A stretch of DNA of 64,000 nucleotides from the NCBI RefSeq assembly GCF_037042905.1, contig NC_087252.1:2425501-2489500 (forward strand), in the 5' to 3' direction. Position numbers and translations under genes: made by a program. Positions 52,172 to 63,424 of the stretch are shown here, one piece after another. Positions within the stretch are counted from its first letter, which is position 1, and each line of letters opens with the position of its first letter. The notes beneath the pieces were generated by a model. That model did no database searches. It worked only from the letters and a program-made list of their open reading frames with translations, and was not told the DNA's origin. This stretch comes from Lytechinus pictus. Its lineage: Eukaryota > Echinodermata > Echinoidea > Temnopleuroida > Toxopneustidae.

Positions 52172-52248
52172 CATCACTAATTTATTGCGAATTAATTTCT
52201 TCTCCTTTTCTCGGTTGATTCGCTAGAAGTTTAACCTCATCGAGCATC
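52167..52248 (+). other. Non-coding first exon (5' UTR) of the secreted Ser-rich gene
   Basis: Inferred from the initiator at 52167 to the donor GTAAGT at 52249-52254. It has no ATG. Splicing to the acceptor ending at 53396 places its last bases directly before the ATG at 53397, with A at -3. A UTR exon split exactly from the signal-peptide exon is common in small secreted-protein genes. Confidence 0.5.
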
Positions 52249-53396
52249 GTAAGTTTTTTTTCTACGTTCGATATATTTTTTTTTACTTTCAGATAGTAAC
52301 TTTTGATTTTTATTTGATATTATTTGATTTGACTGATGACGAAAAGTGTATCTTGCTCAGAACACTGCATCATTTCAGGAATTCAGTCATTGTCTTACAA
52401 TATTGTTATCAATATTCACGTTGCCATGGTTGCTTTAAATATTTCTTACCTTTCTCTTGAGAATAAATCTTGAGAATAAGTTGACACTTTAAAACAGAAA
52501 TTGTTCAATTTTAATGTTCAAGTTCTTTTTGCTTGTTTCTTTTTTTTTTTTTTTGGTGTTGCTTTTTTTTATTGGGATATGCATGCTATTCTCAATAGAG
52601 CCATGTCCTGGACTAATTTGTATTTTAAATAAGTAAATAAATAAATAAAGTCTAAATTTTTATATCGGGATTTTTTTTCATACATTCTGACAGCATTTTA
52701 TTTGAAAATTTAGTTCATCTCATCATTTTGCTGTTCGTGTTGGAATAGTAGGGGGAGGGGGTTCGGGAGCATCACACTAACTTTATTTGCTTAAAATCAA
52801 TCATTGGTCTTCTTTATCATGTTTGTAAAAACAAAATAGATATCTTCTAATGTCAAATAATTACGATCTTATAGTGTCATTCTCACTTTTAAACGCTAGT
52901 TTACCGATTTCTCGAATTGTCAAACTGCTTTTTGATGAAATATTCCTTGTCTAGTATTCATCAGTTCTATGATTTATGATAATAACAGTGTGCATTTCAC
53001 AATTTAAATTGAGACCCTCTGATCTTTAGGATAGTTGTGGGTGGGGTTCGTGTTAAAGGCCAGTTTTGGGGTCCTGGTTACCCCCCCCCCCCCAACCACC
53101 ACCCCCTATTTCCTTTATCTTTATTGGTCTCATTTCCCGTTCCTTCATTTTTTGTATACATGATGCTACTATTTTTTTCTTTTTATGAATCTGTGTATTT
53201 TTATTGTTATATTGTTTTATTGTTTTATTTCTATTGGTAAACAGTCACATATTTCAGTCTTTGGACTGCTTGCGATTGTATATTTTGATATTTTTATAAT
53301 AATAAAATCCAATTATGTATATTTTAATCAGAATCTTTACCTTTAAAAGTATCTGATTCATAGTGCTGTTAATTAATATTTATATTCCCTCAACAG

Positions 53397-53475
53397 ATGA
53401 AGACGTTCCAGCTTTCTGTTATTCTCTTCGTATCCATCTGCCTCCTGATAAGCACAGGACAATCTGAAGCACGCC
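53397..53475 (+). CDS. Secreted protein exon 2: signal peptide
   Basis: The ATG is the first codon after acceptor CCCTCAACAG. Twenty-six codons carry a basic N-region, a hydrophobic core and a polar STGQSEAR end. It ends one base into the next codon at CGC|C|GTAAGA. A 79-nt exon of this kind is typical for a dedicated leader exon. Confidence 0.8.
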
Positions 53476-56400
53476 GTAAGAATTTAATTTTTTATTCACT
53501 TCAAGACAACGATCTTTTGTCACGTTGATTATAATTGTTTTCTTTTTTATGTATATCTTTTTTATTATTATTGTACACCACAATTATATATACAAGGGCG
53601 TAGGCTGGGAGGTGCACCCTACCGCTGTGGCAGAGGTGTTCCGACACTGGCAAGCAAAACTAAATGTGTACCCTTTCTTTTGCTTTCAACAGCTGATTTT
53701 CCAAACTTTAGTTCAAGGATGTGCACCCCCATGCGCAAACACGCCCTTGTAGTTACTGAGCTCTAATCATTTTGCTCGGTCGCAAACTTATTCTCTTTCC
53801 TCGCAGTAGCAACAATTCATACAACGGTCACATTTTTTCTACGGCGGCCATACGGCGAGTCGAAAACAGTCGTTTTAACATTTTTTGTACCAGCTAAATA
53901 TAGGTGGTTTGAATAAAAATGAATAAAACGGTTGTTTTCGACTCGCCGTACGGCCGCCCTAGAGCGAATGTGACCGAGGTATAGTTTGAAGCTTAATTTC
54001 GCGCATGCGTTTTGGGAGGGGAAGGGACATAATCAGTCGGTAGTATCAAGACGTTTTGATCTAGGTCTCAAATCCCTTATCAATTTATCCTGGACACAAC
54101 TCGTATGCAATTGGCTATATTATATGCATTCGAATGCTTTCACTATTTCAAAAGAGACCTTTTTTAGCTACTAATATACTCTATACAAACGTTTACCCGA
54201 TATATGGTAAAATGGAAACATGCATGTTTTCTGGGTAAAGTACCAAATTTACTTTTACGCAATATTGCGTTGAAATGTATCCTCATTAAAACATGCATTT
54301 TGCCAAATATCAGGGGAAAATTACCCAGCAAACGTGCATGTTCCATTTCTTCCCAATACTGTGTAAATGTTTACCTCAATCTTTTTTTTAGAGTGTATGG
54401 CTTGCGTTTACATGGGGGGGGGGGGGGTTAGGGCCAAGCACCTCAAAAACGTTCACTACCAAAAAAAAGAGAAGGAATAAGAAGAAGAAATGAAAGGGAT
54501 GCAATACCATTTTCTAACTATTTTGTGCAAACATATCTCAAAATTAGATTTTCGTAATTAAAACGATCCACATGTTTGCTTGGTCGCTTTGCTCGCTCGC
54601 AGCTATTAAGACATTGTCTGCTATCTCAGAGTCATTACGCTACTGAATGAAATACGGATTTAGTTTTTTATTAGTCGTGTGTTATATCCTCCTCTCGTTT
54701 TAACCACTCGCAATACCCTTTTCCGACGCGATTGCGCGTTTCTAAACAATCGTAATAGTCGACCCCCCCCCAAAAAAAAAAAAGCTTTGAAGTATCAACT
54801 ATACTTGATGATATGGTGAGATATTTTCTCTTGCCATGTCGCTTTTATAGCGTTATACAGTGCGTATCAAAAAAAAACGGGACAGATTTGAAAAGTCTAT
54901 AAAATTTTAGTTTCAAATTATTATGTCTATATTTTGGTGTTAATAGGTGCTCTAAGGTCTTGTCTTTCAAATGTTATTAAAAATTTTTAGTTTTGTTCAT
55001 GCTTGAGCGAACACGGGACGTTTTTGTTGGGGGTTCAAAAAGAGGCTTGCGCCAGAATTGCAGAATATGAGTAATATGATGATCAGACTTCTTGCTAATT
55101 TGCAGACTTCCTCTTAACCTTTTCATTATCTTTGCCATAATTTTCAAATCATGCGGTCAAAATTCATTATCAGATCTATTTATTTGCTTGAATTATTCTG
55201 TTATTTCTTTTTAATATGCTCTCTGTTAGCTTTGAATATTCCTTCTTCAAGCTAAAATTATTTTTTTCAACCTAATTATGGGAGAGCATGGATTTTTAAT
55301 TCAAATCCTTTCATTATGTGCTACAAAGGTTATGGTGCCTTTTGAACAAAGCCACACAGATGGGCGGGCGCTCGGGTTGCCCCCCCCCCCTCAATTCAAA
55401 AAAATCATGACCAAGAAAAAAAAGTGGACAGGAAATAAAAGGAAAGATAGAAAGTAAAATATGATATTATTTTCTAAATATTATGTCAAAATCTATCACA
55501 AAATTTGATATTGTAATTAAAAAAAAGTGGGAATATTTGCGTGCTCACTTCGCTCGCTCACAACTTTTTAATACATTTTACCCGATCTGCCATATCTAGC
55601 TCCTTCAAAATTGACTCAATACACCATTGTCATTGAAAGACATGAATCCCTTCCTGTGTTTCCTGTCAAGCAATTAAACTTGGTCAAGGAATTAATGACC
55701 CATTGAAAAATAGATTCATGTCTTTTAAAGGTACATAACATAATTTATTTCACATAAAAAAACGATTTGAATAATCACAAGTTTTCCTAATTAATAATTC
55801 AAATCTTCTTGCTTGGGTTGACAAAAAAAATCTTCTTTTCTCAGCTACTTATGAAGGAAAATTAAAAGGTAAGAGAAGTTTGAATGAAAAAACAAAATAA
55901 TTCAATTAAATAAATAACTTAGTAAATGAAATTTGACAACATAAATCGAAAATTGTGGCACAGATAATGAAAAGGTCAAGAGGAAGTCTCCTGATTAGCA
56001 AGAAGTCTGATCATTGTATTACACATATTCTGCAATTCTGGCGCAAGCCTCTTTTTGAACCCCCAACAAAAACGTCCCGTGTTCGCTCAAGCATGAATAA
56101 AATTTTTTTTTTTAAATTGCATTTCAAAGATAAGACCTTAGAGCATCTATTAACACCAAAATATAGACAACATTATTTGAAACAATTTTTTTTTAGACTT
56201 TTCAAATCTGTCCCGTTTTTTTTATACGCACTGTAGAGTTGACGAGATGATATCATAAAAAGTCATATGTCGTTTGCCATGGAAAGATGCATGCTCTCTT
56301 AAAAAAGTAAGGCAAAAAAGTGCAAAATTTGTAACCGTCATTGGGCAACATACTGTTCACACAACTATTGGTTAAAATCTGTCCAAATTGGGTTATAAAA

Positions 56401-57480
56401 ACTAATACAATTGGGTAATGAATTTGCTAAGTTGGATAATAAATGCTCAGAGTATATAAATATATATTGTTGGATTAAAGCATGAAAGTTTCAACCTTGT
56501 TTCTCTTAATATTACTCCAACACGTGGAATATCTACCGAATATATATATATACATTATATATTCCCGGCAGAGATATTTTTCGGCATCACCAATTTTTCC
56601 AAAGGGTAGATAGCTCTGGGGAACCTTGATTTAAGCTACGCCTACCATTGTTCTCTTCATCCATTTCTTTACAATATTTAAATAAAAGAGTTGCCAAAGC
56701 TGTTGTACATGTATAACTTCACACACATTGATTTTGTATACTTTCTCCCATACGTGTACTGTATCAAAGGTAGCTCTTTAAAGCTTTCGTATCCCCCAAA
56801 ACTTTTACTCTCCAATTTCCATCAGCAAGAAATTTCTCCATGCTGTGTTTCACTGTACCCTGGTGCGGTAAACGGTTACTTGGTCGCAGTAATTCCTTAA
56901 ATGCACTGAGTGCCGCTAATGGTATCTCGAGCTATAAAAGCCGGGGCAATAATAGTTGCGCCTTGTATTCTTTGTCAAATACCACTATTTCAATCCAGCA
57001 TTTATTATTATTACTATTATTATTATTATTATAATCATTCTTCTTCTTCTTTCTTCTTCTTCCTCTCCTTCTTCTTCTTCTTATTATCATTATTTTATGG
57101 TTATTAATATCATTATTATTATCATTATTATTATTATTATTATTATTATCATTATTATTATTATCATTATTGTTATCATCATCATCATTATTGTTATTAT
57201 TATTATCATCATCATCATTATTCTTACTATTTTTAATTTTTGGAAGTTTTTGGAACAATTTCCTTTGTTTTTATGTTATATGTTATATGTATTTTGATGT
57301 TTTATGTTTGTTTCATCAGGCCATGGTCTGTCTAAGGATAATATGGCAAAAGAGAATTCTCTGCATCCTCGTGAGAAGCGATCTTCATCTTCATCTTCAT
57401 CTTCATCTTCTTCTTCTTCATCATCTTCAGAATCTGATTCTGATTCAGCAGAGGTAACGACCGCCGCTCCCGCTCCTTAG
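53397..57480 (+). CDS. Small secreted serine-rich protein with furin site, 87 aa
   Basis: Joined coding exons 53397-53475, 55845-55868 and 57320-57480 (264 nt, phases 1 and 1). A signal peptide occupies about residues 1-23 (MKTFQLSVILFVSICLLIS), then a short basic/polar region 24-55 ending RENSLHP-like and REKR at 52-55, a furin-type R-X-K-R site. Then come 16 serines (56-71), an acidic ESDSDSAE segment and VTTAAPAP. There is no cysteine after the signal peptide, so no disulfide fold is expected. The likely product is a secreted precursor cleaved before the Ser run. S-x-E motifs would suit Fam20-type phosphorylation, and mineral-, matrix- or mucin-like roles are possible but only inferred. 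A related gene converges on it from the right edge. I do not recognise the family. Confidence 0.7.
53591..53751. mobile_element. MITE with TACAAGGGCGT ends
   Basis: TACAAGGGCGTAGGC at the left and ACGCCCTTGTA at the right, with GGTGCACCC / GGATGTGCACCC inside the arms. It lies in intron 2 of the secreted gene, 115 bp after the donor. Confidence 0.6.
53826..53976. mobile_element. CGGCGG-type foldback MITE, copy 2
   Basis: GGTCACATTTTTTCTACGGC to GAATGTGACC, with ACGGCGAGTCGAAAACAG and its complement. It lies in intron 2 of the secreted gene, about 350 bp after the signal-peptide exon. Confidence 0.7.
54177..54399. mobile_element. Foldback MITE, GTTTACCC / CATGCATGTTT type, copy 1
   Basis: Inverted arms share GTTTACC, GGAAACATGCATGTTTTCTGGG and the central CGCAATATTGCG palindrome. 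The right end TTTTTTTAGAGTGTA is the reverse complement of the ACACTCTAAA family end. It lies in intron 2 of the secreted gene. Confidence 0.65.
54856..56235. mobile_element. Tc1/mariner-like element with roughly 425-bp inverted arms
   Basis: The ends read TA-CAGTGCGTATCAAAAAA and TTTTTTATACGCACTG-TA, with TA duplicated outside. The arms share CGGGACAGATTTGAAAAGTCT, the CTAAGGTCTTGTC region, CGAACACGGGACGTTTTTGTTGG and AGAGGAAGTCT, and the weaker inner part still aligns to about 55282 on the left and 55812 on the right. No transposase frame remains. The centre (about 55370-55640) carries another dispersed repeat. It sits in the intron region of the secreted gene and contains the micro-exon. 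Confidence 0.75.
55845..55868 (+). CDS. 24-nt cassette micro-exon within a transposon arm
   Basis: Acceptor TTCTTTTCTCAG and donor AAAAG|GTAAGA bound 24 nt that enter and leave in phase 1, adding eight residues (encoding TYEGKLK plus flanking Pro/Gly). Because 24 is a multiple of three, skipping keeps the frame, giving Arg at the junction instead. It lies inside the right inverted arm of the element at 54856-56235. Called from splice sites and phase only; transcripts would settle whether it is used. Confidence 0.5.
56339..56466. mobile_element. Truncated MITE, TTGGGCAACATACTGTCC type, copy 2
   Basis: Contains ATTGGGCAACATACTGTTCAC, GGTTAAAATCTGTCCAAATT and TGGGTAATGAATTTGC, but only one arm. 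It lies just beyond the Tc1-like element, in intron 3 of the secreted gene. Confidence 0.55.
57320..57480 (+). CDS. Secreted protein terminal exon: furin site and poly-serine
   Basis: Acceptor TTTCATCAG, phase 1 entry. It encodes GHGLSKDNMAKENSLHP, REKR, 16 serines made mainly of alternating TCT/TCA codons, the acidic ESDSDSAE stretch and APAP, then TAG (57478-57480). A long ATT/CTT microsatellite (about 56998-57230) lies in the preceding intron, but the Ser run here is in the frame dictated by the upstream exons and by the related gene. Confidence 0.75.
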
Positions 57481-57860
57481 TACTGATGACAGTGCAGACA
57501 GTGATACTAGCGATTAGCCATCATCTTGGTTCAAGGCAACTGCGGTGACTCAATGGATCCTTGAGGAACTCAATCTTAAAAGGCTCTTAACGGCTCATGT
57601 TAACTATATAACATGCCCCTCTCACTTTTAATAGCCCCCCCCCCCTCCCCTCTAAAGTGACACTACTCACGAGACAAAGCTCCTGCATGGATTCACATCC
57701 GGGATAGTTGTTTGATCATGTGGTTCACCCTTTTGACTCTTGGGTCGTATTGACCCGGAACCGGTCCGATGTGACCTCTTCATGGTCAGATCTTACCTTT
57801 TCCATGTCACATAGACAATTTTTCATGTCATTTTCAAGAAAATATTGTTAAAATATCCAA

Positions 57861-57866
57861 AATAAA
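57861..57866 (+). terminator. Candidate polyadenylation signal of the secreted gene
   Basis: First AATAAA after the stop codon, about 380 bp downstream, preceded by a C-rich stretch. Motif and position only. Confidence 0.4.
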
Positions 57867-58328
57867 AAATTTGTCAACTTCCTAATCCTCTTTTGGAATC
57901 AGACGACTAGTCAGACAATGCTTGCATAAAATTAGCCTTATTCCCCATCATTCATCTTCATAATTATACGCAATGAGTATATTTTTAATTAGTTTCATTT
58001 TGTTAACGAAATATGCCGTATTCATTCTTTTCTTTGGAGGGAGTTAGGGAGGGACTTTCTTTATCTTTCTCTCCCTCTATCTCTCTATTCTCTCTCTCTC
58101 TTTGCTGTTGGTTTTTTTCTTTATCCTGTATTCCAAGACACATATTAAGAACCGTATTAAGATTAAATTGAAGTTCAAACAGTTTGTCGTTTCTGAGAGT
58201 GTTGTTGTTGTGGTTGGATATGTACTTACATTCTTTTATTGTACCATGGATTGATTTATTTTTTCTTTACTGAAAATTTCTCATAGAAAATATCAATAAC
58301 GTATTTGGTATATCTAATACACTGTTTT

Positions 58329-58450
58329 AAGCACGTTGTTGAAGTCTTTCACTCTAAAAGTTCTTTAAATTTTCAACAAGTTGTTAAACAATGATTTAAA
58401 GTTTTGGCAATTGTTGTCAAAGTGAAGGGATTCATAAGCAACGTGCTTAA
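58329..58450. mobile_element. Short foldback element GCACGTTGTTTAAG, copy 2
   Basis: AAGCACGTTGTTGAAGTCTT at the left and AAGCAACGTGCTTAA at the right, with TTCACTCTAAAAG / TTGTTGTCAAAGTGAA inside. More diverged than the copy at 11327. Confidence 0.65.
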
Positions 58451-58484
58451 TATTAAAAGAAAAGCATATAGGTTGTGTTTGCAT

Positions 58485-58755
58485 GATTTAAATGCAAAGT
58501 AGCTAATCTGGTCCCAAATCATACTCTTTTCAGAGTGAGATGAGGGATTAATCCTGATGGAATGAGATTTCAATCTATCAAGAGTGAATTTTTACCTTTT
58601 TTGCAGTGAAAGTGTAAAAAGGCACATTTTCAGTCGAAGAAGGTAAAAATTCACTCTTGAAAGACTGAAATCCCATTCCATAAGGGCTAGTCCATCATCT
58701 CACTCTAAGAGGAAAGTGAGAATGGTCCAGATTAGCTCCTTTGCATTTAGAGAGA
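58485..58755. mobile_element. Foldback element with roughly 110-bp arms
   Basis: ATGCAAAGTAGCTAATCTGG pairs with CCAGATTAGCTCCTTTGCAT. Further in, GAGTGAATTTTTACC pairs with GGTAAAAATTCACTC around a short AAAGTGTAAAAAGG centre. Located downstream of the secreted gene. Confidence 0.7.
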
Positions 58756-58848
58756 ATAGAATACATAATTTAGGGGCCGTTATAGTCTTACCTATTATTC
58801 ATAGTTTAGGAATATAATCCCTGTGTATACTGATAATATATTTTATCC

Positions 58849-58960
58849 GACAATTACCATAGTAACATTGCTTCTTAGTCCATCAAAATCACGGAAAGTT
58901 GTCAGATCTGACAACTTGTCGGACAAAATAGTTGATGAAACGCTCAACTGATTATCCATC
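58849..58960. repeat. GTTACCATAGTAACATTGCTTC repeat, copy 2
   Basis: Same core as 8978-9085, with the palindrome GTTGTCAGATCTGACAAC intact. Confidence 0.5.
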
Positions 58961-59308
58961 AAGACACCCAATGCCGAAAGAGTTAAAAACAAACGCAACA
59001 TGAATTTCAACCAATCAAAACGAGCATTTGGGACATGTGATTGATTTCTTGCCTTGCCTTTAACATGTTTAAACGCAACTCTTTCTGTAACGAGCGCAAG
59101 GTGCGGCGTCACACTGCAAATACACAGGTGTTGATTTTACATAAGCCCGGTATATATGTCGGAAAACAACAAGAAAGTGTTTTTAAAAACACCAGTTAAG
59201 AATAAAACCGATGTTGGTTTAACAAGGTTTGGTGTTCTTTAAATACCTATCTGGTGTTAGTATAAAGCTGAAGTTGTGCTGTTTCAACACCTCTTTGGTG
59301 TTTTCCTA

Positions 59309-59515
59309 CACACTTAAAATGTTGGGCAACATACTGTCCACTGTAGTTGGTAATGTATGTTGGTTAAGAAGATATATATTCTGGGCAATTGTTATCTAAT
59401 TGAGCAAATTTATTACCCAATTGGACAGATTTTAACCAATAGTTTTGTGGACAGTATGTTGCCTAGTGATGGTTAGAAATTGGGTCCTTTTTTACCCAGC
59501 CTTTTAAAGAGTGTA
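59309..59515. mobile_element. Foldback MITE, TTGGGCAACATACTGTCC type, copy 3
   Basis: Ends ACACTTAAAATGTTGGGCAA and TTTTAAAGAGTGTA. The arms share TTGGGCAACATACTGTCCAC and its complement. Inner TTGAGCAAATTTATTACCC and TTTTAACCAATAG link it to the copies at 14103 and 56339. Confidence 0.65.
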
Positions 59516-59734
59516 TATAGTTACCGAGCTGGTGTAAAATAAACACCGGTAATCTTGCAGTGCAGGATTTGAGGGGGGGAATACGATGTAGAGGTGACGT
59601 CATATCCTTTTCTTAATAGGTAAAAGAGTTACACTTCCCAAACCTATCGTCTTTATGTGTCTACTCTTCTTCTTACTTTCCCTTTCTCCTCCAGACCTTT
59701 CTTTTTGTCCCCTACTGTTTTCCCGGATTCCATG

Positions 59735-59900
59735 ACATTTGCTCCGGCGACAATTGCTCCGCTCTAGACCCCACACATTAATCGAATGACCAACTTCCCC
59801 CTACCCTAAACCTAACATAAAACCCTATATTGCAACCCTTACCCTACACCTTAAACAAAGCTGGGGCAATTGTCCGCAGGAGCAAATGTCGTGTCACTTT
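59735..59900. repeat. GGGCAATTGTCG repeat with CCCTAA-like stretches, copy 2
   Basis: CATTTGCTCCGGCGACAATTG at the left and GGGGCAATTGTCCGCAGGAG / CAAATG at the right form inverted ends around CCCTAAACCTAAC-type sequence, suggesting a foldback element. Confidence 0.55.
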
Positions 59901-60532
59901 GTCGGTATCTATATACAGTGAGTCTCGGGGGGGGGGGGGGGAACAAAAAACAAAACTTAGAAGAAAGTTCAATATCTGCTAATAGAGTACCGAAGTGTGA
60001 CGTCACTGTCATGACAACGAACCGACTGGTTCTAAACAGAGTCGCAGCTGACGATCGTCTATACGCATTTGTATTTGCAAAAAAAATACCATCATTCTGA
60101 TGTTGCAAGCGAGGGAAATTCCGTTAGCAGCCATTTTCTCCTATGAGAAACACGATCCGGATTAATTTGTTTGAAACCAGGCCGCCATGACACCATTGCA
60201 ACTGACGTCATCGCTTCGGAACTCTATAACTAAATGGATAAACATGTTCCCCCTTGAAATGATGCTTGAAATTCCATAACTTATCATACCAAGACGTTTT
60301 ACATGCTGTCTTTCGGACCTACCAATTCTTCCTAATGTTTGTCAATGCATAAACTTTGTTATTGATCATGACCAGGCATGCCTATTTATTGGTAATCGCT
60401 ATTTTGAAGCAATGGTTTCTATGACGCACAAGACTAGGAAGCGAATGAATTATTCTCAGTAAGTTGTGCGCCATTTAGAAGTATCAAGGAGCAAAGAAAT
60501 TTCATCAATTTATCGTACAAAGTGTCAGGCGA

Positions 60533-60792
60533 TACACTCTAAAAAAATCTTTACCCAATATTGGGTAAAATGGGAACGTGCATGTTTGTTGTGTAAAAAG
60601 ATACCAAATATTTTGTAAGTTTTACCAGGGACGTCTCCCTCTCACGTCCCTGGTTTTACGCAATGTTGCGTTGAAATTTATCCTTCAAACATGCATTTTG
60701 CCCAATATTGAGAGAAAAAATAACCGGCAAACATGCATGTTCCCTTTTTACCCAAAATTTGGAAAAATTTTACTTTCTATTTTTAAAGTGTA
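60533..60792. mobile_element. Foldback MITE, GTTTACCC / CATGCATGTTT type, copy 2
   Basis: Ends TACACTCTAAAAAAATC and TTTTTAAAGTGTA. It has the same arms as the copy at 54177-54399 plus an extra hairpin (CCAGGGACGT, 60625-60634, paired with 60644-60653) that the other copy lacks. Confidence 0.65.
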
Positions 60793-62630
60793 TTATGGAG
60801 CTCAAAATTGAAGATGATTACAACTATTGGATTCATATTTTTTGTATAATACAAAGACAAAAAAGAAGGCTTCAAAAACGTCAAAAATGTCCTCACACCC
60901 CCCCCCCCCCACTTCTATTCTCGTTCACCCTTGAATATAATTTTGACAGTTTCTTTCTGGTTCCAGTGCTACAAACTAGTTCGACGAAATTTGTTCAACT
61001 TGTTTAACAAAATTTAGAATTTTGGTGTTAATTCATCAGTATTTTAACACTTTAATATCAAACATAAGTAAATGAATCAGCAAATAAATAGATTAATAAG
61101 CAAATAAATGGATAAATAAATACAATTATGATTGAATTAATAAATTAGTAAACAATCAAGGAAAAAGAAATTGTGAGAATTGGGGGCTAAATCGAAGGAA
61201 AACCCTCGACTATAATTGTTTTATTTGAAAAGAAAAACAAAAGTGAACAACAATGAATCAAAGACAGTATAAATGGTAGTGTTCAGTTGGTAAATATTTT
61301 GCTTGATGACGAACAAACATCCAATCGTTTCATCAGCATTGATAAGTGGTAATACAATTAATTAAAAAGTAAACGACATTGGAGAGCATCTTTACGTCAC
61401 AATAATAAGCCTTAAATATTCTCTTTGGATACATTTTCGTAATTTTTTAATATTACATATATTATTTTTCTCATGTTTTGTACAGTTGATGAAAACAAAC
61501 AATAATACCAAGCATAAAGCATTAAAAGCTAATTGCGAATCCAGGGTTTATGGGGGGGGGGAGGGGTATTGCACAGAATGTGGGTCGCCTTATTTTTCGG
61601 TACCCCCCCCCCCCCCCTTCTTACAAAAAATCGAACTAGGGCCTCCCATATACTCTGACATTTTTAAAGATAATATGAAAAAACAGGTACAATTCCGCGA
61701 TATCTGATCCTCCCTTGATGTACATCTGATAGTCATTGTTTAACTACACATTTTCAAAAAGAAAGGAAACATGAAGTATTTTCAGGAGGAAATGATATAA
61801 GTGAACATGATGAATGAGGTGGACTAATTATAAACAGTTCTAATGAAATATCTTTCAATGCGTTTTTTCCTTATTCTTATTTTCATTTCTTCTTTTTTCT
61901 CTTAAACATTCAAGTTCTAATTTTTATCGACATGACAACCATAGGGGGTGGTTGTCTTTCTCCCAGCCCCGCCCGATCCCTCTATAAGTCACAAGCTATG
62001 AAGGTCGGTTCATAATTATGGTCAAGATGACGGTAATCAAAGAATAAAACAAATCATCTATACACATTATTGTGGAATGCGTCAATTTGTAAGAATAGCG
62101 ATAACAAATATAAACAAAAAGAAATGCCTCATCGTGGTTTTGCATGGTATGTTTATTTTTAATTATTTTCTATTTTTAATTAGTATGCATACAGTACCAT
62201 CATCAAAAACGTTTACACTTTCATCTAATTTTGAGATTATTGTTCATGCATGAATCCTGTTTCCGGGAGGTAATTAGCTTCCTGGAGTAGGGTTTTCTTC
62301 CGTGATCTCTTTAATTAGCATGCAAAAACAAATCGGTATTCCATTGCTAACATTCCGCAAAATATTAAAATACATTCTTCTAGAATTAGATTCAGTTCCT
62401 TGAACCCCGTTGATACGTAATCAATATTTTGTTTGCATTATGTGCATTTTCCAATTCTTAATCAAATAGAGGTATCCTACTGAAAGCTAGGCTGTGTTAT
62501 ATATTTAACTAGAAAATGTTACAAGAAATATTTATTGTTGTTGTCTTCCAATTAGTAGAACCTGACCTGCTGAATGTTTATGCGAATCTTTCTGGAGTAT
62601 GGAAGACATTAAAGTTGTTTTGGTAGACCT

Positions 62631-63371
62631 TTAAAGGGGTACTCCGGGTGAAAAATAATTATATTTTAATGAATAGAGTAACATTCACTGAGAAAATGCT
62701 GAAAGTTTCATTCAAATCTGATAACAAATAAAGGAGTTATTGAATTTTAAAAGCTGTTTTATTTTGTGAAAACAGTTGTAGGCAGGCCTCATGAATATTC
62801 ATTAGGCGGGCTGATGATGTCATATCCCCACTTTCCAAGATACCAAGGTTTTTAGGTATTCGAAATAAAAATTTGAATAAGCATAATGTCATGTAAAATA
62901 AAATGCAAAAGAACAAGTCGGGAAATGACTTCATCATTTTGCTCATTGAATATTCATGAAGACATCCATAGAACTGTTACACACTCTAAAAGATATTGGG
63001 TAAAACTGCTCCATGAGGATAATTATGTGTCCAGCCAACATTGGACATTTCTTTTGGGCATTTTTATTTATCCAGTGTGATGAAAAATTTGCCTATTCTA
63101 AAGTACTTGCTGCTTATTTTTTAACCTTACTGGACAATACGCTTCCCGCATTGGGTAAAATACTGCCCAAAATTGGTTGGACACATAATCACCCTCATGC
63201 TGGTATTTTACCCAATATTTTTTTTACAGTGCACTGAAATAAAACAAACCATTAAAATGTCATGACTTTGTTATTCCTTTCCGATTCTTATTAAATTTTC
63301 TGTGTTGCGTTTGTCTGATGTTTATTTATCTGTTCAAATCATATTATTTTCGGCCTGGAGTACCCCTTTAA
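62631..63371. mobile_element. Second TTAA-flanked MITE, itself interrupted
   Basis: Ends TTAAAGGGGTACTCCGGG and CCTGGAGTACCCCTTTAA. The arms resemble the element at 25493-26066 (ATTCACTGAGAAAATGCTG, TCTGATAACAAAT, CATGAATATTCATTAGGCGG). A different foldback element (62980-63236) is inserted in its right half. Confidence 0.75.
62980..63236. mobile_element. Nested foldback MITE of the ACACTCTAAA family
   Basis: Starts ACACTCTAAAAGATATTGGG and ends CCCAATATTTTTTTTACAGTG. The arms share GGGTAAAA, ATTATGTGTCC and CCAAYRTTGGRC-like motifs. It lies inside the TTAA element, so it is the younger insertion. Confidence 0.6.
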
Positions 63372-63424
63372 GTTCTTCTATAAAACTGGAAGAGATACGA
63401 AGTGGTAGAACTTAAAGTATAACA

